The notes under the pieces: generated by a model
The model's database searches: none
The model's input: only the letters and a program-made list of their open reading frames with translations
Told to the model about the DNA's origin: nothing
Made by a program: the position numbers and the translations under genes
Part shown: one piece after another, positions 7,059-15,969 of the stretch
How the letters are laid out: each line of letters begins with the position of its first letter
How positions within the stretch are numbered: the stretch's first letter is position 1
DNA from: Streptomyces sp. NBC_01465
Lineage (GTDB): Bacteria; Actinomycetota; Actinomycetes; Streptomycetales; Streptomycetaceae
DNA length: 64,000 nt
NCBI RefSeq assembly: GCF_036227325.1
Contig: NZ_CP109467.1
Location: 7,564,001 to 7,628,000, forward strand
Direction: 5' to 3'

Positions 7059-9995
7059 ATGGCTGCCTTACGAAGACCACGCTCGCGAAGTCCCCGTACG
7101 AGAAGAGCCAGACGGCTCTTCACCGCACTGATCGCAGCACTCTCCCTGCCGCTGGCGATGACCGCCGCCGGCGGCAGTCCGGCCCAGGCCGCGACGGTCC
7201 AGTGCAGCGTCGACTACACGGTGAACGACTGGGGCGGCGGCTTCACCGCCAACCTCGCCGTCACCAACCGCGGCACCACGGCGGTCGACGGCTGGACCCT
7301 GACCTACGCGTACGCCGGAACCCAGACGCTCACCAGTGGGTGGAGCGCCAACTGGACCCAGTCGGGCAAGAACGTCACGGCGAAGAACCTCGACTGGAAC
7401 AAGACGCTCGCCCCCGGAGCCGGGACCTCCATCGGTGCCAACTTCAACTACACCGGCACCAACACCGCACCGACCGCCTTCGCCATCAACGGCACCCCCT
7501 GCACCGGCGCCCACCAGCCCCCCATCACCGTCCTGACCAGCCCGGGAGCCGGCACCGTCTACACCGCGGGCGCCACCGTCCCGATGGCCGCCACCGCGGC
7601 CGCGGCCGACAGCGCGACGATCAGCAAGATGGAGTTCTACAGCGACACCACCCTGCTGGGCACCGACACCACAGCCCCCTACACCTTCGACTACGCGAAC
7701 GTCCCGGCCGGCAGCTACTCCCTCTACGCGAAGGCGTACGACAGCCTGGGAGCCTCCGCCGAGTCGACTCCGGTCGGCATCACGGTCGCAGCCGGCCCGT
7801 CCCTGGTCGCCACCCCGTCCCAATTCGGCGTCCAGCAGGGCAAGTCGGCCACCTTCGACGTGAAGCTCTCCTCCCAGCCCACCGCCAACGTGACGGCCGC
7901 GGTCGCCCGCACCTCGGGCAACACCGGCCTCTCCGTCACCTCGGGCGCCTCCCTCACCTTCACGTCCGCCAACTGGTCGACCGCCCAGAAGGTGACCGTC
8001 ACCGCCAATGCTTCGGGCACGGGAGCCGCCACCTTCACGGTGACAGCCCCCGGCTACACCAAGGCCGACGTCACGGCGACCGAGCTGGCCGCCACCAAGG
8101 CGTACGACGCGCGCTTCCTCGACCTCTACGCCAAGATCACCAACCCGGCGAACGGCTACTTCTCGCCCGAGGGCATCCCGTACCACTCCGTCGAGACCCT
8201 GATCGTCGAGGCCCCGGACTACGGCCATGAGACGACGTCCGAGGCGTACAGCTATCTCATCTGGCTGCAGGCCGTGTACGGCAGGATCTCCGGCGACTGG
8301 ACCCAGTTCAACGCCGCGTGGGCGACCATGGAGAAGTACATGATCCCCACCCACGCGGATCAGCCGACCAACAGCTTCTACAACGCATCGAAGCCCGCGA
8401 CGTACGCCCCCGAGTGGGACCTCCCCTCGCAGTACCCCGCGGCGCTCGACACCGGCGTCTCCGTCGGCAGCGACCCGATCGCCGGTGAGCTGAAGAGCGC
8501 GTACGGCACCGACGACGTCTACGGGATGCACTGGATCCAGGACGTCGACAACACCTACGGCTTCGGCAACGAGCCCGGAAAGTGCGAGGCGGGCCCGACC
8601 GCCACGGGACCCTCCTACATCAACACCTTCCAGCGCGGCCCCCAGGAGTCCGTCTGGGAGACCGTCCCCCAGCCGACCTGCGACAACTTCACGTACGGCG
8701 GCAAGAACGGCTATCTGGACCTCTTCACCGGGGACTCCTCGTACTCCAAGCAGTGGAAGTACACGGACGCCCCCGACGCGGACGCCCGCGCCGTCCAGGC
8801 CGCCTACTGGGCCGACGTCTGGGCCAAGCAGCAGGGCAAGGACAGTCAGGTCACCGCGACCGTCGCCAAGGCGGCCAAGATGGGCGACTACCTGCGCTAC
8901 GCCATGTACGACAAGTACTTCAAGAAAATCGGCAACTGCGTCGGCCCGACGACCTGCCCGGCCGGCACCGGCAAGAACAGCTCCAGCTACCTCCTCTCCT
9001 GGTACTACGCCTGGGGCGGCGCCACCGACACCTCGGCGGGCTGGGCCTGGCGCATCGGATCCAGCCATGTCCACGGCGGCTACCAGAACCCCATGGCCGC
9101 CTACGCGCTGAGCAGTTACGCCGACCTCAAGCCCAAGTCCGCGACCGGGGCGGCCGACTGGAACACCAGCCTCGGCCGTCAGCTGGAGTTCTACCGCTGG
9201 CTGCAGTCGTCCGAGGGCGCCATCGCCGGCGGCGCGACCAACAGCTGGCAGGGCAGGTACGCCACCCCGCCGACAGGGACGCCGACCTTCTACGGGATGT
9301 ACTACGACGAGGCACCCGTCTACCAGGACCCGCCGTCGAACCAGTGGTTCGGCTTCCAGGCCTGGTCGATGGAGCGCGTCGCCGAGTACTACCAGCAGAC
9401 GGGCAACGCGAGCGCGAAGGCCGTGCTCGACAAGTGGGTCGCCTGGGCGCTCTCCAAGACGACCATCAACCCCGACGGCACTTACCAGATCCCCTCGACG
9501 CTGAAGTGGTCGGGCGCGCCCGACAACTGGAACGCCACAACTCCGGGCGCCAACACGGGACTTCACGTCACCGTCGCCGACTACACCAATGACGTGGGTG
9601 TGGCCGCCGCGTACGCCAAGACCCTGTCCTACTACGCGGCCAAGTCCGGCAACGCGGCCGCGAAGACCACGGCGAAGGCGCTGCTCGACGGCATGTGGGA
9701 CCACAACCAGGACGCTCTGGGCATCGCGGTGCCCGAGACCCGTACCGACTACAGCCGCTTCGACGACCCGGTCTACGTGCCGAGCACCTGGACCGGCACC
9801 ATGCCCAACGGCGACAAGGTGAACTCCACTTCCACCTTCGAGTCGATCCGCTCCTTCTACAAGAACGACCCGGCCTGGTCCAAGGTCGAGGCCTATCTGC
9901 AGGGCGGCGCCGCGCCGACCTTCACGTACCACCGGTTCTGGGCCCAGGCCGACATCGCCATGGCCATGGGCTCGTACGCGGAGCTCCTCGAATAG
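7059..9995 (+). CDS. Secreted GH48 reducing-end exocellulase with CBM2
   Basis: A 978-residue cellulase. The signal peptide cleaves near residue 44 (PAQAA). CBM2 (about 47-150) is followed by an Ig-like beta-sandwich (about 155-245, [21 protein letters not shown]) and a second beta-rich module (about 250-340, [18 protein letters not shown]). The GH48 catalytic domain fills the rest, from [13 protein letters not shown], with [10 protein letters not shown] (acid/base Glu region) and [14 protein letters not shown]. The ATG at 7059 sits 8 nt after GAGGAGG and is preferred to the in-frame ATG at 7020. GH48 enzymes attack cellulose from reducing ends, complementing GH6 (non-reducing end) and GH5 (endo). 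A perfect CebR box is upstream and a strong terminator follows. Confidence 0.95.
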   Translation: MAALRRPRSRSPRTRRARRLFTALIAALSLPLAMTAAGGSPAQAATVQCSVDYTVNDWGGGFTANLAVTNRGTTAVDGWTLTYAYAGTQTLTSGWSANWTQSGKNVTAKNLDWNKTLAPGAGTSIGANFNYTGTNTAPTAFAINGTPCTGAHQPPITVLTSPGAGTVYTAGATVPMAATAAAADSATISKMEFYSDTTLLGTDTTAPYTFDYANVPAGSYSLYAKAYDSLGASAESTPVGITVAAGPSLVATPSQFGVQQGKSATFDVKLSSQPTANVTAAVARTSGNTGLSVTSGASLTFTSANWSTAQKVTVTANASGTGAATFTVTAPGYTKADVTATELAATKAYDARFLDLYAKITNPANGYFSPEGIPYHSVETLIVEAPDYGHETTSEAYSYLIWLQAVYGRISGDWTQFNAAWATMEKYMIPTHADQPTNSFYNASKPATYAPEWDLPSQYPAALDTGVSVGSDPIAGELKSAYGTDDVYGMHWIQDVDNTYGFGNEPGKCEAGPTATGPSYINTFQRGPQESVWETVPQPTCDNFTYGGKNGYLDLFTGDSSYSKQWKYTDAPDADARAVQAAYWADVWAKQQGKDSQVTATVAKAAKMGDYLRYAMYDKYFKKIGNCVGPTTCPAGTGKNSSSYLLSWYYAWGGATDTSAGWAWRIGSSHVHGGYQNPMAAYALSSYADLKPKSATGAADWNTSLGRQLEFYRWLQSSEGAIAGGATNSWQGRYATPPTGTPTFYGMYYDEAPVYQDPPSNQWFGFQAWSMERVAEYYQQTGNASAKAVLDKWVAWALSKTTINPDGTYQIPSTLKWSGAPDNWNATTPGANTGLHVTVADYTNDVGVAAAYAKTLSYYAAKSGNAAAKTTAKALLDGMWDHNQDALGIAVPETRTDYSRFDDPVYVPSTWTGTMPNGDKVNSTSTFESIRSFYKNDPAWSKVEAYLQGGAAPTFTYHRFWAQADIAMAMGSYAELLE

Positions 9996-10018
9996 CCCCG
10001 CTGGGCTCCGTGTTCGGG

Positions 10019-10060
10019 GCCGGGCAGGACCGCCTCCCCGCGGTCCTGCCCGGCTTTCGT
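10019..10060 (+). terminator. Rho-independent-like terminator after GH48
   Basis: A perfect 14-bp inverted repeat (10019-10032 with 10041-10054; arm GCCGGGCAGGACCG) with an 8-nt loop is followed by CTTTCGTTG. It lies 23 nt after the GH48 stop. Confidence 0.85.
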
Positions 10061-10088
10061 TGTCCCAACTTTCGCCGTCACACCAGTA

Positions 10089-10100
10089 GAAAGCGCTTGC
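10089..10100. promoter_or_regulatory. LacI-family-like operator upstream of the pectin acetylesterase
   Basis: GAAAGCGCTTGC holds the 8-bp palindrome AAGCGCTT. It lies 62 nt before the acetylesterase start and resembles sites bound by LacI/GalR-type sugar repressors. It differs from the CebR box, so a different regulator is implied. Confidence 0.45.
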
Positions 10101-10161
10101 CCGCACGCGGTACGGTCCGCCTCTGAAACCTTTCAATCGGGTCGATCAGAGGAGCTTCGCC

Positions 10162-11208
10162 ATGCGCCGAGCCGGTACCGCACTGCTGGCCGCCATCACC
10201 GCGGCAGCCGCACTGACCGCTGTCCCCGCCCAGGCCCATCCCCGGCCGGACGGTCTCGAACACTGCACCGCGACGGCCCCGTACGTCTGCCACTTCGACG
10301 TCGCGCCCGGCACGTACCGCGTCTCGGCCCTCCTCGGCGGCGGTACGGAAGCCGGCTCCACCCGCGTCACCGCCGAGACCCGCAGAGCCGTGCTCGCCGA
10401 GACCCCGAACGCGGCGGGCGAGAGCGTGCGCCGCAGTTTCACCGTCGACGTACGCACCCCCGAGGGTGAGCCCACCGGCCCCGACGGAACCCCGGGACTC
10501 GACCTCACCTTCGACGGCGCAGCCCCGCAGCTCGCGGGCCTCCGCGTCAACCGGGTCCGTACGCCGCAGATCCTGCTCGCCGGCGACTCGACCGTCTGCG
10601 ACCAGCCCGGCGACCCCTACGTCGGCTGGGGCCAGGAGCTCCCGCAGTACTTCACCGACCGCATCTCCGTCGCCAACTACGCGGACTCCGGCGAGAGTTC
10701 GCAGACCTACCTCGACAACCCCCTCCTCTTCGCCACCCTCCGGACGCGCATCCACCACGGCGACCTCGTCCTCATCCAGCTCGCCCACAACGACAAGCAG
10801 ACCGACCGCGACACCTACCGGGCCAACCTCACCACCATGATCGAAGGCATACGGGCGAAGGGCGGCCGCCCGGTCCTGGTCACCCCGATCGTCCGCCGCT
10901 GGTTCACCGCGGGCACCCTCGACAACGGCATCGCCCTGATCGTCAACGGCCTCGGCGTCGACCTCCCCGCCGAGATGCGCACCCTCGCCGCAGAACAGCA
11001 CACCCCGCTCGTCGACCTCACCGCCCTCAGCAAGGCCCGCGTCGAGTCGCTCGGCCCCGAGGGCTCCAAGGCGTACTACCTCTACAACGAGAAGAAGGAC
11101 AACACCCACACCTCCGCCACCGGCGCGGCCGCGTTCGCGCAGCTCGTCCTGGGTGAGCTGCGCGCCCAGCACCTGGTTCCGGACCGCGCCGTGCGTCCGG
11201 CTTCGTAA
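10162..11208 (+). CDS. Secreted rhamnogalacturonan acetylesterase-like SGNH esterase (CE12)
   Basis: A 348-residue secreted esterase. The signal peptide ends near residue 25 (VPAQAH). An N-terminal beta-rich domain (about 26-135) precedes an SGNH hydrolase domain. Block I is LLAGDSTVCD (nucleophile Ser), block II lies around YADSGESSQT, block III is LAHNDKQ and block V is DNTHTS, holding the Asp-x-x-His dyad. These match rhamnogalacturonan acetylesterases, which deacetylate pectin and make it available to lyases. The ATG follows a GAGGAG ribosome site. Neighbouring cellulases place it in a plant-cell-wall island, but its operator suggests separate control. Confidence 0.88.
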   Translation: MRRAGTALLAAITAAAALTAVPAQAHPRPDGLEHCTATAPYVCHFDVAPGTYRVSALLGGGTEAGSTRVTAETRRAVLAETPNAAGESVRRSFTVDVRTPEGEPTGPDGTPGLDLTFDGAAPQLAGLRVNRVRTPQILLAGDSTVCDQPGDPYVGWGQELPQYFTDRISVANYADSGESSQTYLDNPLLFATLRTRIHHGDLVLIQLAHNDKQTDRDTYRANLTTMIEGIRAKGGRPVLVTPIVRRWFTAGTLDNGIALIVNGLGVDLPAEMRTLAAEQHTPLVDLTALSKARVESLGPEGSKAYYLYNEKKDNTHTSATGAAAFAQLVLGELRAQHLVPDRAVRPAS

Positions 11209-11298
11209 CCATCGGGTACCCAAACGTCGCACAGCGAGAGGTCCGGGCCCGAGCCGGGTAGCGTAGTAACGCCCAGGGCTTCGGCCCCTCCTCCCGCT

Positions 11299-11736
11299 GT
11301 GCGAGGCACTGTGGACTCCAACCGGCTGGCCGCGGCCGTCGTCGTCGACGACGGCCTGGTCCTTGTCGTACGACGAAGCAAGACCGAGCGGTTCCTTCCC
11401 AATGTGTGGGGGGTGCCCTGCGGGAAGCTCGATCCCGGTGAGACGCCCGCGGCCGCCGTGCTGCGCGAGCTGGAAGAAGAGACGGGGATCCGCGGCGAGG
11501 TCGTACGGCTCGCGGGGACCTCGGACTTCGACAGCGAGTACCGGGGCCGCCCGGTGAGGAACCACCAGTCGAACTTCCTGGTGCGCCCGCTGACCACCGA
11601 GGTGCGGCTGCCCCACGCGGATCAGAAGGCCCTCTGGGTGAAGCCCGACGAGCTCGACTCGGTCCCCGTGGACGCCTACAACCGCACTGTCATCCAGCAG
11701 GTGCTCGACACGGACTCAGGGCTCCAACAGCTCTGA
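11299..11736 (+). CDS. Nudix hydrolase
   Basis: A 145-residue Nudix protein. The full 23-residue Nudix box is visible from GKLDPGE to REL-EEETGI, with the catalytic metal-binding Glu residues in the EE pair. Family members hydrolyse nucleoside diphosphates linked to another moiety; the substrate cannot be predicted, although VVRRSKTERFLPNVWGVPCG resembles MutT/8-oxo-dGTPase-like proteins. It starts at GTG 11299; GTG 11311 is an alternative. The 3' end overlaps the convergent cupin-like gene by 21 nt. Confidence 0.88.
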   Translation: MRGTVDSNRLAAAVVVDDGLVLVVRRSKTERFLPNVWGVPCGKLDPGETPAAAVLRELEEETGIRGEVVRLAGTSDFDSEYRGRPVRNHQSNFLVRPLTTEVRLPHADQKALWVKPDELDSVPVDAYNRTVIQQVLDTDSGLQQL

Positions 11737-12423
11737 CAGGGCGTCCAGTTCGGCCAGATACTCCTTCACCGACAGGACCGACTTCGCCGTGCGTCCCGTC
11801 TGGCCGGGGCTCGCCGCGGTCCTGAACACCTGGGTCCTGTCCCGTACGTTCTCGGTCTCCAGGAACAGCGTCACCGCGGTGCCGTCCCCGCCGTTGTGCG
11901 CCCGGTGCAGCATGTGCGGCGCCAGGGCGTAACCGCTGCCCGTCGCATGGTGGGCGGAGTACAGCCGCCGCAGCCGCGCCTCACCCGTGGGCTGCAGGCG
12001 CCAGTCCTCATCGGGACCCTCCAGGGTCTCCAGGAAGCCGGTCGCGGCGATTCCCCGGTCGGCCTGCTCGTACAGCTCCATCCGCACCCCGCCGAGTGCC
12101 ACGTACGAGGCGATCGCGCACCGGTGGTTGTGGATGTCCTCGGGCGCCTCGCCGTCCGGTGCGCGCCAGATGTGGGCGCGCAGCATGAAGTGCGGTTTCC
12201 CCGGCAGGAGCAGCAGCTTGTCGAAGCCGAGGGCGTGGCGGTACGAGAGCCGGGCGCACTGCTCCAAGTCACCGTCCCCGTCGGCTAGTTCACGTAAGAG
12301 GGGGAGCAGGAGTTCGGGCCGGGCCAGCTCGGCCAGGATCTCCCGGGCGGTGTCCTGCGGAGGAAGGGTCCGGCCGGGGCCGAGAGCGGAGTGGAGCAGG
12401 TCGAGCGCGGCGGCCACGTGCAT
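11716..12423 (-). CDS. Uncharacterised cupin-like protein
   Basis: A 235-residue cytoplasmic protein with no family name I can give with certainty. An N-terminal helical part is followed by a cupin-like beta-barrel. Possible metal ligands are the closely spaced histidines of DIHNHRC (about residue 100) and PHMLHRAH (about residue 172), separated by an inter-motif stretch as in cupins. It ends in a short helix rich in Leu and Glu. It lies 18 nt downstream of the membrane-anchored toroid-like gene and is almost certainly cotranscribed with it. A dioxygenase or sensor role is conceivable but not shown. Confidence 0.7.
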   Translation of the reverse strand: MHVAAALDLLHSALGPGRTLPPQDTAREILAELARPELLLPLLRELADGDGDLEQCARLSYRHALGFDKLLLLPGKPHFMLRAHIWRAPDGEAPEDIHNHRCAIASYVALGGVRMELYEQADRGIAATGFLETLEGPDEDWRLQPTGEARLRRLYSAHHATGSGYALAPHMLHRAHNGGDGTAVTLFLETENVRDRTQVFRTAASPGQTGRTAKSVLSVKEYLAELDALSELLEP

Positions 12424-12441
12424 GGGGACTCCCGGGAGCGG

Positions 12442-13773
12442 TCAGGGGTGCGGCCGGTAGACCAGGAGGGCGTGCCGACGCAGTACGGAAAGGCCTTGAT
12501 ACGTCATCCACAGCGGGCGGTCCAGATCGCCGTCGGACCACCGCCATATCCCCTCCTGCTGCTGCGCCCACACCGCGGCGACCGCGCCGGTCAGCTGGCG
12601 CTGCCAGACGTCCTCGCGCTGGTCCGCGGCGGCCAGCTCGCGCGCGCCGGTGCTCATCAGGGCGCGGGCGACCCAGGCCGCGCCGAAGTGACGTACCGTC
12701 AACTGCTCGCGCTGGTCCGGGTCATGGGGGCTGCGGCGGCGCACCACCCCGTACTTGTTCGCGAGATCGGAACAGTCGGTGTGCTCGGCCGCCGGGCAGC
12801 TGAGCAGCCAGCGGATGCCGTCCTCGCGCACCAGGCGGGTGTGCGAGTCCTCTCCGAGGGTCTTCGCCGCGCGCTCCAGCGCCACGATCGCCTGCGCCGT
12901 GTGCACGGCGGTCGGCGTGAGGGTCTCGCCCCGGGGCGTGGTCAGCCGTGAGCCCCAGGCGTGCAGATGGCGGCGGTCCGGGTCGACGACGGCGCCGTCC
13001 ACCAGGGCGTCGCGCAGCCGGGGGAGTGCGGCCGCGGACGGGGCGGCCTTGAGCAGTCCGCGGATCACGGTCGACACGACGAAACTGACGTCGTAGCCGG
13101 ACGGGTCGCGGTCCTGGGTGAGGAGCGTCTCGCAGACGGCGGCCTCCTCGGCGAGACGTACGGGATCGGCGCCCGCCCGTGCGAGCGCGCCCAGGACCAG
13201 CGAGGTGAGCTCGGCCCGCGCCATCGCCCCCTGTGACCTGGCCGCCCAGCCGCCGCCGTCGAGCCGCAGCCGCCACAGGGTGTCGACCAGCTCGGGCGCC
13301 TTCAACCGGGCGTCGGGCAGGCCGAGTTCGAGACTGATGAGCAGGCCGTAGACGGTGCCGTACGCGGTCGGCCGTACGGGAGGATCGCTCTCGCCCAGCG
13401 AGTGCGGCCACCCCGTGAGATGCCCGCGCCCGGGATCGTCCACGGTGACCAGCTCTGCGGCGAGCCCCGTGCAGGCGGCTTCGATCACGGCGGGCAGCGG
13501 CCCCGGCGCCTCGCGCGCCGCCTCCACCGCGGCGGCGGCAGTCGTACGCGCCCTCAGCAGCGATCCGGAGAGAAAGGCGACGGAGCCGACGGCGATCCCG
13601 GCCAGCCCGGCGATGCAGTAGCGGGAGACGGCCCCGGAGAGGTCGTCGGGCAGGACGCCGACAAGAGCCTGGAACACCGCGTAGGCCGCGGCAAGCGACC
13701 CGAACCGCCCCAGCCAGCCGAGGAGTTGAAAGGGAACGGGCTCCGGCTGCCCGGGCAGCGGCGATCGCGTCAC
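12442..13773 (-). CDS. Membrane-anchored protein with alpha/alpha-toroid (prenyltransferase/terpene-cyclase-like) repeats
   Basis: A 443-residue protein. Two membrane segments lie at about residues 15-37 and 50-70. The rest is a soluble helical domain with toroid-type repeats: TAYGTVYGLLISLELG, then LRLDGGGWAARSQG with AELTSLVLGALARAG, and HTAQAIVALERAAK. The DGGGW plus helix pattern is typical of the squalene-cyclase/protein-prenyltransferase fold, but no DXDD or DXDDTA catalytic motif is seen, so it is probably not a cyclase. I start it at GTG 13773, just after a GGGGGAGGTGGGG ribosome site. It is the first gene of a pair with the cupin-like protein. Function unknown. Confidence 0.7.
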   Translation of the reverse strand: MTRSPLPGQPEPVPFQLLGWLGRFGSLAAAYAVFQALVGVLPDDLSGAVSRYCIAGLAGIAVGSVAFLSGSLLRARTTAAAAVEAAREAPGPLPAVIEAACTGLAAELVTVDDPGRGHLTGWPHSLGESDPPVRPTAYGTVYGLLISLELGLPDARLKAPELVDTLWRLRLDGGGWAARSQGAMARAELTSLVLGALARAGADPVRLAEEAAVCETLLTQDRDPSGYDVSFVVSTVIRGLLKAAPSAAALPRLRDALVDGAVVDPDRRHLHAWGSRLTTPRGETLTPTAVHTAQAIVALERAAKTLGEDSHTRLVREDGIRWLLSCPAAEHTDCSDLANKYGVVRRRSPHDPDQREQLTVRHFGAAWVARALMSTGARELAAADQREDVWQRQLTGAVAAVWAQQQEGIWRWSDGDLDRPLWMTYQGLSVLRRHALLVYRPHP

Positions 13774-13849
13774 AGATTCCCCACCTCCCCCGGTGTGCCG
13801 TCGGACACCAAGTGTAGTTGGCGGCGGGGGAGTTGATCGGGTGGCCCCG

Positions 13850-14755
13850 TCAGCCCACCTGCCGCGCCAACTCCGCGATCGCGCCCGGCCCCACCCGGCA
13901 GCATCCACCGATCAGCCGCGCGCCGGCCCGCTCCCAGCCCGCCACCCGTCCCGCCGAGAAGCTCGACTCCCCGCGCCACGCCCGCGCCTGCGCGTCCCAG
14001 CTCTCCCCGCTGTTCGGGTACACCACCACCGGTTTGCCGGTGACACGGGCCGCCAGCTCCACCGCACGGTCGGCGTCCTCGGGAGCGCAGCAGTTCACCC
14101 CCACCGCGACGATCTCCTCCACGTCCGCGGCGAGCGCGAAAGCCTCCTCCAGAGGCTGCCCGGCGCGCGTGAACTCCCCGGCCACGCTGTACGAGAGCCA
14201 CGCCGGCACCCCGAGGCCCCGCACCACCCGCAGCAGCGCCCGCGCCTCGTCCGCGTCCGGCACGGTCTCCAGCGCCAGCACGTCGGGCCCTGCGGCCGCC
14301 AGCACCTCGAGCCGGGGCCGGTGAAAGGCCTCCAGCTCTGCCACGCTCAGCCCGTACCGCCCCCGGTACTCCGAACCGTCGGCCAGCATCGCCCCGTAAG
14401 GACCGACGGACGCGGCCACCCACAACGGCCGCCCGCCCCCGGCCCGTTGCGCCGCCTCCCGCCCCAACTCCACACTCAGGCCGATCAGTTCGCCGGCCCG
14501 CCCCCGGCCGATCCCGCGCCGAGCGAACCCCTCGAAGGTGGCCTGATAGCTGGACGTGATGGCGACACTCGCCCCCGCCTCGTAGTAGGCGAGGTGTGCC
14601 GCGACGATCGCCTCCGGTTCCTCGGCGAGCAGCCGCGCCGACCACAGCGCGTCGCTGAGATCGTGCCCTGCGGACTCGAGCTGGTTGGAGAGCCCGCCGT
14701 CCAGGACGACGGTGCCTTCGGCGAGGGCGCGGGAGAGATCCGGTGTGCTGGTCAT
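13850..14755 (-). CDS. mmuM: Homocysteine S-methyltransferase
   Basis: A 301-residue cytoplasmic enzyme that transfers a methyl group from S-methylmethionine (or SAM) to homocysteine, making methionine. Zinc-binding cysteines are seen in GVNCCAP and in the terminal IGGCCRVGPGAI; the N-terminal VLDGGLSNQLE is the family opening. I chose ATG 14755 because homology-like sequence begins there; the frame stays open further upstream through unrelated residues. It stands alone, divergent from a hydrolase gene. Confidence 0.9.
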   Translation of the reverse strand: MTSTPDLSRALAEGTVVLDGGLSNQLESAGHDLSDALWSARLLAEEPEAIVAAHLAYYEAGASVAITSSYQATFEGFARRGIGRGRAGELIGLSVELGREAAQRAGGGRPLWVAASVGPYGAMLADGSEYRGRYGLSVAELEAFHRPRLEVLAAAGPDVLALETVPDADEARALLRVVRGLGVPAWLSYSVAGEFTRAGQPLEEAFALAADVEEIVAVGVNCCAPEDADRAVELAARVTGKPVVVYPNSGESWDAQARAWRGESSFSAGRVAGWERAGARLIGGCCRVGPGAIAELARQVG

Positions 14756-14859
14756 GGCGACGACGCTACCTCGGGGAAACGGTGCGGAAACCCGCCCGAA
14801 CCCGGCCCTTCCTACACTCGGAATCGGTGGTACCGGTGGCCGCCACAGGGAGGCCGTCC

Positions 14860-15891
14860 ATGGCACTGATCCTGCCGTTCCGTACCCAGCAGCCACGCCC
14901 GGCCGCCGAGGAGACCGCACTGCGCTTCCGTACGGTCCATGGCTACCGCCGCGCCTTCCGGATCGCCGGGGAGGGCCCGGCCGTCCTCCTGGTCCACGGC
15001 ATCGGCGACTCCTCGGCGACCTGGTCCCGTCTCGTCGGCCCCCTCGCCCGGCACCACACGGTCATCGCCCCCGACCTCCTCGGTCACGGCCACTCGGACA
15101 AACCGCGCGCCGACTACTCGGTGGCGGCCTACGCCAACGGCGTCCGCGACCTCCTGGGCGTCCTCGGCATCGACCGGGTGACGCTGGTCGGGCACTCCTT
15201 CGGGGGCGGTGTGGCGATGCAGTTCGCCTACCAGTTCCCCGAGCGCGTGGACCGCCTGGTACTGGTGAGCACCGGCGGTGTGGGACGCCAGGTCACCCCC
15301 GTACTGCGGGCGGCGACCCTGCCCGGCGCCGACCTCGTGATGTCCCTGCTGAAGCTCCCCGGCTCACGCCTGCAGGTGCGCCTCGCCGTAAGAGCGCTCC
15401 AACTCCTCGACACCGGCCTGGGTTTGGACGCCCCCGATCTCATCGGCCTGGTCGACGCCCTGCCCGACGCCCGCTCCCGCAGCGCCTTCACCCGTACTCT
15501 GCGGGCGGTCGTCGACTGGCGCGGCCAGGTCGTCACCATGCTGGACCGCTGCTATCTGACCCAGGGGATCCCGACGCTGCTGGTCTGGGGTGCCAGGGAT
15601 TCCGTCCTTCCCGTACGGCATGCGCACACGGCGTACGAGGCGATGCCCGGCAGCCGGCTGGCGGTCTTCCAGGGGGCGGGCCACTTCCCGCACCACAGCG
15701 AACCGGACCGCTTCCAGGCCCTGATCGAGGAGTTCATCGCCTCCACGGCCCCGGGCGACTGGAGCGTCGAGGAGTGGCGGCGCCTGCTGCGCGACGGCCG
15801 CCCGGGAACGGAGGTCGGGCAGCCCGACGACGCGTTCAACCGGTCGGTGGAGCGCGACTACCAGGAGGCGAGCGAGCGCAGCGCCACCTGA
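14860..15891 (+). CDS. Alpha/beta-fold hydrolase
   Basis: A 343-residue hydrolase with HGIGDSSATW (oxyanion), GHSFGGGVA (nucleophile Ser), an Asp in GARDSVLPV and the catalytic His in GAGHFPHH. The C-terminal tail of about 45 residues is charged and longer than in typical family members. ATG 14860 follows AGGGAGG. No membrane segment is present. The spacing to the GT2 gene (78 nt) does not prove an operon. Substrate unknown. Confidence 0.87.
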   Translation: MALILPFRTQQPRPAAEETALRFRTVHGYRRAFRIAGEGPAVLLVHGIGDSSATWSRLVGPLARHHTVIAPDLLGHGHSDKPRADYSVAAYANGVRDLLGVLGIDRVTLVGHSFGGGVAMQFAYQFPERVDRLVLVSTGGVGRQVTPVLRAATLPGADLVMSLLKLPGSRLQVRLAVRALQLLDTGLGLDAPDLIGLVDALPDARSRSAFTRTLRAVVDWRGQVVTMLDRCYLTQGIPTLLVWGARDSVLPVRHAHTAYEAMPGSRLAVFQGAGHFPHHSEPDRFQALIEEFIASTAPGDWSVEEWRRLLRDGRPGTEVGQPDDAFNRSVERDYQEASERSAT

Positions 15892-15969
15892 CCTGCGGGT
15901 TCAGGACTCTCCGCGAATTCCCAGCATTCTCCCCGCTGTTCCTCCGACGGGGGCGACAGTGTCGCCGTC

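Noticed and set aside
3542..9995. Polyketide, NRPS or other biosynthetic gene cluster
   Set aside because: No carrier, ketosynthase or adenylation multidomain genes in the window.
7068..10136. Long minus-strand frame opposite GH48
   Set aside because: Composition-driven shadow; GH48 has clear domains, signal peptide and ribosome site.
12442..13773. Terpene cyclase or prenyltransferase
   Set aside because: Toroid-like repeats are present but DXDD/catalytic Asp or zinc motifs are not visible, and there is a membrane anchor.
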